This document shows positions 47,175-57,400 of a stretch of DNA of 64,000 nucleotides, in pieces. The notes beneath the pieces were generated by a model. The model did no database searches and was not told the DNA's origin. It was given only the letters and a program-made list of their open reading frames with translations. The position numbers and the translations under genes are program-made. The first letter of the stretch is position 1. Every line of letters begins with the position of its first letter. Source of the DNA: Galaxea fascicularis (lineage: Eukaryota > Cnidaria > Anthozoa > Scleractinia > Euphylliidae); contig OX419337.1 of assembly GCA_948470475.1 (NCBI GenBank), positions 36,476,536 through 36,540,535 on the forward strand, written 5' to 3'.

Positions 47175-50100
47175 ACTTGCTTATTTATGTTTATTAATAT
47201 TTGTCATACTTTTTTGTTAGTTAAAGTTATTAAATATGTATCTTGTTGTTTAGGACCCTTTTGAAAATAATGTTGTGTGAATAGGGATTCCTAGTTAAAC
47301 ATTAGTTATAAATATTACCGGTAATTAGAATTAATTATTTTATAATAAATTAATTAATGTTTAAGGGGGAGTCGTTGAGAAAGTGCTAATAAAAGTGGGA
47401 TATTTAGATGAGGCTACACAAGTGCTCTGGTAAGATCTGAATGCACACATCTTATTCTATCAAACTAAAATTTTAGAAACCAATGATATTTTTGGCAGGT
47501 TGACACTCGTACTCGGCAGATAGAGGTTGATGTGGAGAACCTTGACACCTGCCGCAATGAAGATTTACCACCGCTCTTGAAACCAGAAGCTCCACCAGGT
47601 ATCAGACCAGTGATATTATATAGCATATTGTTCTCTTCTGAGTGTGATGACAGCACAGGCTTTAGTTATAGTCCAATTGTATTTCTTTTCACCCGAACCA
47701 TTTTAGTTCATAGTAATTTTTTGGATAATTTTGTCCAAGGGGAAAAGGTACAATGAGGTCAACCCTATTTGAAGCACCAACCAAAAGGCCAGATCGCAAT
47801 ATTGGGAACTATCTAAGTATATATGCTGCAGGTAAGAATTAGATTCAGGTAAAAAATTCTTTTAAGTTGACTGTCAAATCCCTTTGTCTCCTAAACAAAT
47901 TCAAAATTAAGGTTAGCTAGGAGACATTAAGGAAATTGATTTTCAACCTAGTTTAAAAAAATTTTACCTGAATTTAATTTTAACTGCAACATATACATCT
48001 CTTACTCTTTGTGATCAGTGGGTGGGTTCTTCAACGTCCCACAAAGTTATCGTGAACAAGGGTTGTGAGATGGGATCTATGGTTTATATCGTCCTTATTC
48101 GAGAAGACTAAAACCATTTGCAGATGTCATTACAAAGGCAACACTTTCTCCTCAGTTATTTAGAGACCCTGAGTGTTGGTCTGGCCAGAGTTTAAACATA
48201 CATCCTCCCATACTTGCGTCTGGTACTCTACCAACTGAGCCATTGATCGGCAATTTAATTCCCAAGAATCAAAATGTGTATTCTCCTTAAATACGGTTCT
48301 CACTTATTTGATGTATTACATGTAGGCATAATTTTAATATATATATATATATATGTGTGTTAACTCTACTGATCCTTCAGTGATCATTTCCTGTATTCTC
48401 ATGTCCATTGTTATTGACAACTAGTGATATTAAGGAGAAGTTAGATGGTGATCATCATTGAGACATACAAAGGGTTAAAATTGTTTTTTTTTTTTGTACT
48501 CTGTTACTTTTAAACTTCTAAGCTGTCATGCTCATTCTGTACATTTCTTTGTTGCAGTTATTGTGGAAGAACACCACTCAAAGCCTGCTGAAAAGACAAA
48601 GAGTAAGTAGCAACCACAGATAATTAATTTTAGATTGAAGCTTATAACAGACATGATTTACCAATCTGTAGGCCATTGAAGGAGAGTCAAGTTCAGAGAA
48701 ATTTGGATTTCATACCAAATTTTTAATGAAAAAGTATATTATTTAATATAAATTAAAGTAACTGATAATCACTCACTGTGCACAGTCTTCACAACCAATC
48801 ACAACTAGGTTTAAATGACAGTCGACCAATAACATCATGACTTTGTTGACCAATCACACCAATGACCAGAGTATTTATACCAGCTACTGATGTTACACAA
48901 ATCGCTTGACTCTGATGATGACTTCCGCTCAGGTTGTCGAAACGTCAGTCAGTGTCACCACAAACAGTCTAGCCTGCGAATAGGCGCCCGGCTTCGAGGA
49001 GCACAACGGCGCTGAGCAGAGCGAGGGGGAGTCTGCACGCAAGTCTTAGAATATCTAATGTCTGCATCCAAAATTTGGACGCAAAGCGCTGATTGGTTGA
49101 TTTTAATTATTCATGACATAGCCTTAGTTTTCACTGTCATTTGTTTGTTTACTGTTTTGGATTTTGACTTCCGACACGCGCTGATTGGTTGACATTTGAC
49201 AGTTAAGATAAGTTAAGATAAGTTCTGCGCGGGGGTCTTGTGGGAGGTAGCCACGACTTAGTAAGATGCCTGCAGGCTCTCCCTTCCTGTGTCCCCACCA
49301 TCCCACTGCCTGATTGAACGGGGAGCCTGTTCGCAGGCTACAAACAGTCCTTCTCAGGACTACACTACATTAACCCAGACGATCGTACTCTACTTAGTTA
49401 TTATATCACTCCTGGGTTCAAACCATTTACAATCAAAACAATGTATTGTTCTGTTTAACTATCTGTCATTTGATAGTAATTAACATTCTACTTTTCAGGA
49501 AACAGAAGGCAACGGAATCATGACAAACACGAACGTGACTCCGAGGGGAAGGGCGCTTCAAGCGGTGCCGGTGGATCCGAACCCACCAAACCTGTTAAAA
49601 AGAAAGCTAAGACAAGCAGAAAGTGAGTGTCAGAAAAAAAGAGATAACTTAAGTTATCAGTTTAGTAACATATACATCTGTGGAAAGCTGGCATTGCAAA
49701 GGGGAAAATTATGAGTTGGCAAAATGTGAGTAAGGGCCCGTACGCACTGGGTTGAAAAGACTTGTTTGGCTCTGACAAAAATCTCGACAAATTTTGTCTC
49801 CACCAAATTTTGAATTTGCTAATCGCGTATGCACTTGAAAACAGCAAAATATCTGACAGTTTTGACACTTGACAAAAATTTGACCTGCTCTGAGGCAGAA
49901 CAACGGCTTGACAAAATGTTGGTAGGACTAAAAGTGCCATTCACACTCGCAGAACAGAACTGATGCCAAGTCCGGGAATCGAACTCGGGACACATTGGTG
50001 GAAGGCGAGTGCAGAGCGCTCAACCCTGCTCCCCAAGCAAAACAAGAGTTGGGTGGTAGTGATAAGCTTAGGACAAACTCTGCAAACATGTTCCCCAGAA

Positions 50101-51959
50101 ATCATTACAATGTACATGTTTGTGGTTATAAATTAAATTCACATGTAACTCAAAGTGAAGTTGACTTTATCTCTTTTTTGACTCAGAGGCAAATCAAAGA
50201 ATCAAGGCTCGCCCACACCGGAGTTTCCAATCGATCCTAATGAACCAACATACTGTTTGTGTAATCAGGTAATGTAAGATAGGGTACCAGCAGTCATTTA
50301 GTCCACATGTATTTGGACAAGGAGCTTTTGATGAGAGCTGTAGTCGTGGATGAAACTGCTTTACAGTATTTAGAAATCAGGCCTCTTGGAGTCCAGAAAT
50401 CTTTGTCTAGTATGTGTAGCTCAACAAAAATATTTGCCCTTTAAGTCCTGGTATCAGCATACATATTCTCCTTTATTTTTTTATAGTACTTGCTCAGAGA
50501 ATTTGTTTGAATTTGATGATCATTTCTTGTAAGGAGAAAGTAGGCTCTGGTCACTATCACAGGGTTAAAAAGGCATTGGTGTGTGACTTTTGTTTTTCTT
50601 TTTTCCATGCAGGTTTCATTTGGAGAGATGATTGGATGCGACAATGAAGAGGTTTGTTTACAAGGAATTCCTATCACAGCCAGTGATGGCGCATTCTCCT
50701 ACCGCATTTTGTGTCAGCATGGTGGGACAGTTGGATCTAACACATCTCCCAGGAGCAGGAGTTTTGAAAAACGTTCTGTTCCAGGGAGTTAAAGGGGCCT
50801 TCTTTGGTTATTTGTTCTTTGAATTAAAAAAAAAAATGCTCTTAAAAGTTCCCAGCTGTTTTTTTAGTGTCGTCACGCAGTCACGCAACGCACCTCCCCT
50901 CCGGAAGTTGCGTCACGACACTAAAACGGCTGCAGAGAAGACTACTCAAAGGGTCGCGACTAAGCCCCTTTTCCTTCTCCAAACAAAGTAAAGGCAAAAA
51001 AAGTTGATAGTTTGATGGAGGTGCCATTGTTCACCAAGGCAATGAAGGTGAGCAGCACATCCTGAAGAATTGCTTTAAATTGCACTCAAAATCCAGACGA
51101 AAATTTGGTAAAAATGTTTTTTCTAAATGACTTAAAAGGTATGTCAAGATTTCCTGCTGCCAGGGTTCATCCTAGTTGTTCCAAAAAGACGTGAAATTTC
51201 TTACAGGATCTTCCCAGGAACTGGTGCACGGACGATTAACCCTTAAACTCACAGGAGTGATTAACATGTAAATTCCCCTTGCAGTTTCAATACATTATAA
51301 AGCAAACAGGTGACGAGAATTGACAAATTTATCAGGTGGAGGGTGTTTTCTCAATATAATACCCAATTCTCTTAACTCATTTACAATGAAATGTATGGCA
51401 GCTTGTCTTAACTCATTTACAATGAAATGTGTGGCAGCTTGAAGGGAGAATTGCTGACCAGATCTTGGTATATTTGTTTTACAGTGTCCCATAGAATGGT
51501 TTCATTTCCAGTGCGTTGGTCTTTCCACTAAACCAAAAGGAAAATGGTAAGTGGAAAATAACTAAGTTTTCCGTTTATTCCAAACGCTGAAAATTCTAGT
51601 TGTCCTTGCTATCAGGTATTCATTTTGTTTAAAACCCCAGGGCGCGCGTTTCTCGAAACTCCCGAAACTTTTCGGGTGTATTTCGGGTGCCATAATTTCC
51701 TTCGTGTCTTAAAATCGAAGACGTTTCTAGGCATGAAATTTTACAACAACAAAAAAATGCCCTTTCCTATCTTGAAATCATAGTAAACTCCCAGCGTTTT
51801 AGAATAAGAGGGTGAATTGCTTTTCGGGCCCGGAAAGTTTTGGACACAACTCATCCCTGATACAGTTTTCCTTAACTTGTTTAAAACCCGTTTTCATTTC
51901 CCAGGTATTGCCCGAACTGCTCATCTGAGCGCAAGAGAGAGCGAAGCTGTCTTAGATGA
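42693..51959 (+). CDS. ING1/2: ING1/ING2-like protein (inhibitor of growth, PHD finger)
   Basis: A nuclear subunit of histone acetyltransferase or deacetylase complexes; its PHD finger reads trimethylated lysine 4 of histone H3. Exons: 42693-42698, 42779-42833, 44695-44766, 45133-45290, 47499-47598, 48558-48602, 49499-49622, 50187-50268, 50613-50651, 51485-51546, 51905-51959. All introns are GT-AG and all phases join, giving 265 residues, close to the usual 270-280. The ING dimerisation domain spans about 12-110 ([36 protein letters not shown]). A basic linker follows ([19 protein letters not shown]). The PHD finger is at about 209-258, with [29 protein letters not shown] and KGKWYCPNC supplying all Cys4-His-Cys3 ligands and the Tyr and Trp of the methyl-lysine cage. 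A short basic tail (KRERSCLR) ends it. AATAAA lies at about 52011. Vertebrate ING1 and ING2 are equally good comparators. Confidence 0.93.
44826..45070 (+). mobile_element. tRNA-derived SINE, family 2, full-length copy
   Basis: Box A (GTTGGCGCAGTGGTGAGAGT) and box B (GGGTTCAATTCC) are spaced as in a tRNA. A body follows with GTTGGTTCTCTACTCTGCTC and TTTCTCTGGGTACTCC, then a TTTGA-rich tail. At 45018-45063 the tail carries three copies of AATTGTAAAG. It lies in ING intron 3 in the gene's own orientation. Confidence 0.8.
45840..46665. mobile_element. 826-bp TTAA-flanked inverted-repeat element
   Basis: AGTGCTACTATGA...AAATTT at the left end is inverted at the right (AAATTTCGTCATAGTAGCACT). TTAA lies directly outside both ends (45836-45839 and 46666-46669), the target specificity of piggyBac-type elements. 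The interior has no intact transposase, so this is non-autonomous. It sits in ING intron 4. The ends do not start with the usual piggyBac CCC, so the superfamily is tentative. Confidence 0.75.
47824..47993. mobile_element. Foldback element with TGCAGG ends, copy 2
   Basis: ATGCTGCAGGTAAGAATTAG at the left and TTTTAACTGCAACATATA at the right are imperfectly inverted. The interior words AAATCCCTTTGTCTCCTAA and TAGGAGACATTAAGGAAATT relate it to the copy at 33952-34109. Intronic. Confidence 0.65.
48001..48250 (-). mobile_element. tRNA-derived SINE, family 1, copy 2
   Basis: On the minus strand, the box A-like sequence is TGGCTCAGTTGGTAGAGTAC, with a degenerate box B (GTTTAAACTCTGG). The body (ACTCAGGGTCTCTAAATAAC; AATGACATCTGCAAATGG; TTGTGGGACGTTGAAGAACC) matches 32799-33053 throughout. 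Inserted in ING intron 5, antisense to the gene and directly beside the 47824-47993 foldback. Confidence 0.78.
48337..48352. repeat. (AT)n microsatellite
   Basis: Eight AT units followed by GTGTGT, in ING intron 5. Confidence 0.85.
48780..49440 (+). repeat. Older retroelement-like repeat interrupted by a MITE
   Basis: Sequence before 48970 (CCAATCACACCAATGACCAG; AGGTTGTCGAAACGTCAGTC; GTCACCACAAACAGTC) continues after 49340 (CCTTCTCAGGACTACACTAC; ACGATCGTACTCTAC; CTCCTGGGTTCAAACCATTT). The tail is shared with 24290-24412. It is a dispersed repeat of unknown class, non-coding here, in ING intron 6. Confidence 0.6.
48970..49340. mobile_element. 371-bp Mutator-like MITE with 9-bp target duplication
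   Basis: The ends TAGCCTGCGAATAGGC and GCCTGTTCGCAGGCTA are inverted with one mismatch, and the next bases remain partly complementary. CAAACAGTC flanks the element exactly at 48961-48969 and 49341-49349. A 9-bp duplication is the signature of Mutator-like transposons. The interior is non-coding. It is inserted into an older repeat inside ING intron 6. Confidence 0.88.
49961..50038 (-). mobile_element. tRNA-derived SINE, family 2, truncated copy
   Basis: On the minus strand, GGGTTGAGCGCTCTGCACTC (box A side), CCTTCCACCAATGTGTCCC and GAGTTCGATTCCCGGACTTG (box B) match the first 80 bases of the SINE at 44826. The body and tail are missing. It lies in ING intron 7. Confidence 0.75.
50862..50926. 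repeat. Short palindromic element
   Basis: TTTTAGTGTCGTCACGC at 50862-50878 is inverted at 50910-50926 (GCGTCACGACACTAAAA) with one mismatch, around a GC-rich loop with CACGCAACG and GTTGCGTC. Probably a solo or deleted MITE in ING intron 9. Confidence 0.7.
51371..51442 (+). repeat. Tandem duplication, two 36-bp units
   Basis: CTTAACTCATTTACAATGAA...GGCAGCTTGT occurs twice in a row (from 51371 and from 51407) with a single A/G change. Just upstream of the ING exon that encodes the second half of the PHD finger. Confidence 0.8.
51640..51850 (-). repeat. Inverted-repeat element with CGGGCCCG words, copy 2
   Basis: Same family as 24914-25140 but in the opposite orientation: CCCGAAACTTTTCGGGTGTA, CCATAATTTCCTTC, GAAGACGTTT...CATGAAATTTT, TTGAAATCATAGTAAA, CTTTTCGGGCCCGGAAAG. 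It fills much of the last ING intron. Confidence 0.65.
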
Positions 51960-52010
51960 TATCATTAAACTGCATGGAAGTGGGATCTCTTGACTTCAAG
52001 ACTGGTGACA

Positions 52011-52016
52011 AATAAA
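52011..52016 (+). terminator. ING1/2: Likely polyadenylation signal of the ING gene
   Basis: AATAAA about 50 bases after the ING stop codon, followed by TTAGACTTTTTAATT. A short 3' UTR is implied. Confidence 0.65.
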
Positions 52017-52715
52017 GCGAAACGTTAGACTTTTTAATTACCTGTCCTTAAGTTTAGTCTTCGTTAAAACACCGTTTGCTAGACAAAAAACAACTGCTTT
52101 CCTCTCCAAGCATTTCATTTTATAAAATTAGAAGCTTGTCCTTCGCAAATGGATATGTGAGTGTAAACTTCAACTTCAGCAGTCCAAGTCACAATTCATG
52201 GGCTTCCACGTGCGTTTTTTTAGAAATCGAAAAAGACTACTCAAAGTCCATCTCATATTTAATTTAATTTTGCAAAGTAACGTGAGAAAAAGAAAAACAG
52301 GACATATTTCTCGGTAGCTTTTATTTGAATCCACAGACTCAAAAAGACAGTCCTACAGTGAAGTACAATTTCTTCTTGTGATCACATTTGTGTTCGTCAA
52401 AATTTTATAAGTTTTAATTATCGTTGTGTTGAGCTGGTGACAACGTCAATGTATCGTTTAGTTGGTAAGAAATGTCCTTCTATTTCGTGTAATTTGTGTA
52501 GGATTTAAACGGTCGTGTGTTAGGACCTGTTGGACTTTGTGAAAGATCTGTTTGCCGCATGTATCGATTGTACTGATTTTTGTCTATTTGAAATTGGTAA
52601 GTCGAATTGTAATAAAGTGCGTGATTGATGAGGGTGTATTCTAACTTCTCAAACCTCACGTCCTTGTCTGAAATTGACTAGAAAAGGAACTACGTAAGAC
52701 CTTTTGGTACGATAT

Positions 52716-53227
52716 CAGGGCCATTTACACGAGGAAAATAAGCCGCTTCTTAAATAAAACGCGAACTTAAGTTGTATAAACAGTACTTTTTAACCAGTTC
52801 GCGTCTTACACAGGCCTCGGCTTGTTTAAGACGTGGGTTTTGAGCTCGGCTTAAATTAGTATAGGAAATCGCCCGACCTAGAATACAATTCAGGATTCAT
52901 AGGTACGAGTGATTTTGAAAGTTCTCAAAAGAGCCTTTAGGCGAGTACAATTTGAGAACTTTCAAAATCACGAGTATCTATTGATCCCGAATAATCAGAA
53001 TTGAGTAATTTTGTTGAGTGTACTATAGGCTGCAAAACTACCCGTTTGAATGGTGTCGCGACTTGTTTTCGGCTTACGCAAGACACGAACTCGCACTGTT
53101 TTCGATCGCACGACCTCTCGTGCAAGGCCATTAGTCACGAATAAGCCATTTAAGTCGCGCTCGTGTCAATGGTCTAGTTCGCATCTCATTTAAGCCGAAG
53201 GTTATCTTTCTCGTATAAATGGCCCTG
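52716..53227. mobile_element. 512-bp element with CAGGGCCATTTA...TAAATGGCCCTG ends
   Basis: CAGGGCCATTTACACGAG and CTCGTATAAATGGCCCTG are inverted with one mismatch. Subterminal words on the theme of CTTAAATGGCTTA and TTTAAGCCG recur. An internal GTACGAGTGATTTTGAAAG is inverted at about 52956-52974 (CTTTCAAAATCACGAGTA). No transposase. CAGGG ends suggest hAT, but no 8-bp duplication is seen. Confidence 0.7.
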
Positions 53228-53864
53228 TTGTTAACCTGTTTACGGATGTTCTTATCGATAATGGCGATGACCACGACGATCATGGTGGTGGTGGTGATTT
53301 TGGAGGTGATTGTGGTCACCATAGCGTCTGAACTGCTTTACCAATCTGATACTTTAATGAATTGGGTATACTTACAGTTAATACAAATTTGAAAATTCTT
53401 GGACAGCTTCTTAGAAACGAAGGTAAAGTTAATATTTGAATTTGAGATGATGAGGTGGTTTTCCGATAGGTATTCCGGCTTTTAACTCTCAAAAGTCAAA
53501 GCGGTTTTTAAACAGCACATATTGTAGCACAGTGATCCTTTTATTGCGCATCTCTTTGATATATTTTGCACAGGACAACCATCCCTTACATTAAGTTAAG
53601 TTCGCACTGTAGCCAACCAAGGATCCTTCCTGGAAGTTGTGAGTTGTCCCTGCGGAAACAAAAAATCAAGAGACAGGGATAATAATTAATGACAGATGAC
53701 CGTATCGGAAAAGCAGACGTCAGACGGGGGCGCTGGGGTTTAAAAGGAATTTGGGGAGTCCACACATTTTGAGACGGCAAGGATCTCATGGATATACCCA
53801 CCACGAGTCCCCAATTACGTCGTAGTACAACAATTTATATAATATCTTAAACACATTCATTCAC

Positions 53865-53993
53865 CCCAACTTGCCTTTATCTCCCTTCATCCTCATTGCT
53901 TCTCCTACATTTAAATTCATTTGCCCCTAGTTGCCTCCAGCTACCTGTATCCACAATAATTTACCCCCAGTTGCCTTTATCTCCCTTCATCCA
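53865..53993. repeat. Imperfect pyrimidine-rich tandem repeat
   Basis: TTGCCTTTATCTCCCTTCAT occurs near 53872 and again near 53973, with related words between (TTTGCCCCTAGTTGCCTCC; ACCCCCAGTTGCC). A decayed minisatellite-like patch. Confidence 0.6.
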
Positions 53994-54287
53994 AAACTAA
54001 TCAGTTGTAAAAGGCTGTGAGACAAGAGAGGAGAAAAGGCTAAGATCTTCGTTTCCCGCATGATTACTCACCCAATAATATTTATCTGACCTGTTCTCAT
54101 GGGTGGAATGCTGATTGCATAATCTAATTTTGTCAGTAACGTGACACATTCTCTAAGAGGCCTGGCAAGCCGAACATAAATGCAGGAATTACAAAATATT
54201 TGCATGAGCCAAGTGTTTTGGATGAAGTAGAGATTGCGTGACACGTTCCCTTTTAGATTGGTGTTACAGTAGCGTGTCGTCTTACGT

Positions 54288-54430
54288 TCATGGTGCTGGG
54301 TCCACACAAACAGCCGCACAGCCATAACCACAGCATTTACTGTTTCCGCCGCATTGAAAATCGTAAGTACACTCTTTTAGGCAGCCTGGAACTGTAACGC
54401 CACTAGGACAGCTGCCAGGGCCTTGCGGAA
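54288..54430 (-). CDS. WAP gene: last exon with a complete WAP core
   Basis: The acceptor TTTGTTCTCAG precedes about 46 codons. Cysteine spacing (C-P...C...C...C...CC...C...C-x-x-P) matches the four-disulfide core, and a TGA follows DPAP. Confidence 0.75.
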
Positions 54431-57400
54431 CTGAGAACAAACATGGTAGCATTGTTAGCGGACTATCCTAAGAGGCATAAGTTATTTTAGTTTTCAAAAT
54501 CCTATTTATACACGCAGTTTTCCGTGATTTTTCACCAAAATGGAGAATATAGCACAGGGGGTGGCCGGAGTCACAGCCAAAACCAAAATTTCTCGCATCG
54601 CTTGGTTACCATAATTTCTGACCCATAGTGCTCCGCGCGTGCTCTGCGCTCGTCTAAAATACAGAATGTAAAGATGAAAGTAAAGCAATAAATATCTAAA
54701 CAAGCTTTAAAATACGTAACAATTTATGGTATTTAAGTTGGAAGTTGAGCTCAATTATTCCTGAAAAAAAATCGTGGTTAACCCCATTCTTTTCATCTCT
54801 TCAAAAAGACCTGTTTTTCCCACAAATTTATAAGGCGCACTGAAATGGCTTAGGAAGTTCTGTCCTTAAGACATCCTATTCTCTCGGGTAATCTCAGGAT
54901 GCGCAAAATGTATGTGCTGTACAGACCTTGAAACTGATTAAAAAAGATTTATAACGTAAGGGACCCGCTTAAGTTGTCTGCTCCCTGCAGGTTGGTTTAT
55001 CAACAAACGAACTGAATGAGCGTGCCAACTTCTTTCCCAGGACCTTTCCCCTCTCTTTGGGGGTTGGGTATGGCACGGTCCTGGAAACGAGGTTGTGGAT
55101 GCACATGGCCGCCACTAAACCATGTCCTTAATAAAAAGCCGTTCCACTACCTGAAATGCATCTGCGCTGACAGAGGTGCAGCATAGCTGGTTTTCGGAGC
55201 AATCGGAATCGTGAAAGCAAAAAAATTGCGTATGAATACACACGATGCCGGGAAGGCTGGAGGAAACGTCAGGGCAGAAACTACGCTTCGAGATCAGTGT
55301 AGCGTCTGAAAAAGAAATAACTGAGGTGAGGATAAACGTATCATTCTGGTGAATATTATTTTCCAAATAAATGTTTAGTCGTAAGCGTAGGTCAATGGTA
55401 GCAACTCTGTGAGTAGGTATATAATCGTGAGAAATTGTAGCAAACACTGCTAAAATAGTGCTCAATACACGTTTGTGTAGAGCAGTGTATAGAAATAGAT
55501 GACTAAATGAAAATACACAAGATTCCCTGCGACTCTGAGTTACATGCGTATGCACTCATCAGGCAGATTTAATGAAAAACAAACTTATCGGTTGGCTATA
55601 TATACATGTTTACGATAAGTAGAACAATAGGGTTCTAATTACAATGGGTGAGAGGGGCGGGACTATTACATAAATAGGGGGTGTGATAGTTAGTGTTTTA
55701 GTTCAGACAGTTTCATATCACACACCCCTATACACTATTAGACAACACCTTGATTGCAAATCCAAGGACGTAATTTATTTGGCCAGTTGCAAGAAATGTA
55801 AGGTTCAGTATGTAGGTTCTGTTACCGCGAAACTAATCCAAATTTTTCCTTTAGTTTATTTCGTGTATGTCGCGTCTACTTGTTAATTAGCTGTCCTTTT
55901 TTGTAGTTTGTATTCCTTCTATTGTTTACTTTGTCTTTAGTGTCACCATGTCGTTACGTAACGTTACGTAATTTCTCTAGCTTTAGGTTCTAAATTCAGT
56001 CTCGTTTGTCAACGTTTTTTGTCGCAATTGTTTATGGAGGTTTACGGACCATTACTGTTTTTTCGTTAAGTCAGTGCACCGTTAAGGTAAATATATTTTT
56101 TAACTCTATCATACATTTGAACGTTTCTTCGTTTTCGTTACTGCATTTTCTTAACTTTGTATTGTTTGTATTTTTCATTTTATCTTGTACAGTACCGTAG
56201 GAGTGTGGATATTTTTACAATAAACTGTATGAGCACGAATACGCGTAACTTCGGTTACAGGTTCAACAACCAATGAATTCAAGGTCAGGTTTCGAAATCA
56301 CAAGTCGGCTATGTTAACTAACAAGACCACGTGCGAATTAGCCGTGCATTTCAATAGGGTTGAACACCTGATGTCTGACTTTGAATTCATTGTGATCGAA
56401 AAAGTTGTTAATGAAAGTGAAGATCAAATTGATAGGCGTTTACTCACAAGGGAAGCTTTTTGGTGCTCCCAGTTTTGTACTCTCCATCCCCACGGCCTTA
56501 ATAAACGATCAGAATTTAACTCAAAAGATAGAATTAGGTTCAGTCAATAAGTTTCACGCATTTTTAGCCATTATCAGATACCTTTTTCATTTTTAGATTT
56601 TTAAGTCCTTAACTTAATGTTCTTATTTTTATTTTAATCAGCAAGGTACATTGATTTATCCAAGTGTGACGTTAGGATTCTTTTAAAACGTTCAAAGGCT
56701 TCACTTTGGGAACTTGTTATTCTTGCCTACATAGGCTGGCTCAGTGGCTTATATCGGGGATTTTATTACGGCATTTGCCGTTTAAGGGCCCCCTTATGGG
56801 AAACTGTTCCCTTCCTCACTGTTGCAACTATTCAAGGACTTTGGGTTAGGATTTTGTTACGTTAAAATCTTTCGTCGTACCTTTTTCTACATTAACACCT
56901 TGCAATTTTTATATTTTTCATCATTTGTTACGCAACTTTTAGTTACAATGCTTTATTTTTATTGTGATGGGTGCCACCCATCTTACAATATAATTAACTC
57001 TATATTGTTTACTTTACGAGATATTGGGAACTAACTAATTATCCATTATTGTAAACCGGGTTGTTCTTCTATATTCACATGCCAGCTCATTTTGTCACCA
57101 ACTCATTAGTACTTGTGTGTAATTTTCCCGCAATTACGTAATCTGTAGACTTCGTATCTATCACCTTTCCACATATTTAAGATCTTGTAACCGACTTAGT
57201 TCCAGCCAAGTATTTCTTAGATTGCACTGTGAACACTGAAGAAGCCCGAAGGGCGAAACGTTTGTTCCCTACATTAAACATGGACCTGTGAGTGGTTTGC
57301 TTTTGACTTCATTTTTCATTCAACCTATATATATATATATAATTACCTCGATAATTCCTAATGTTCGCCGACATCACGTTGGCCTAAAGAAAAAATATCT

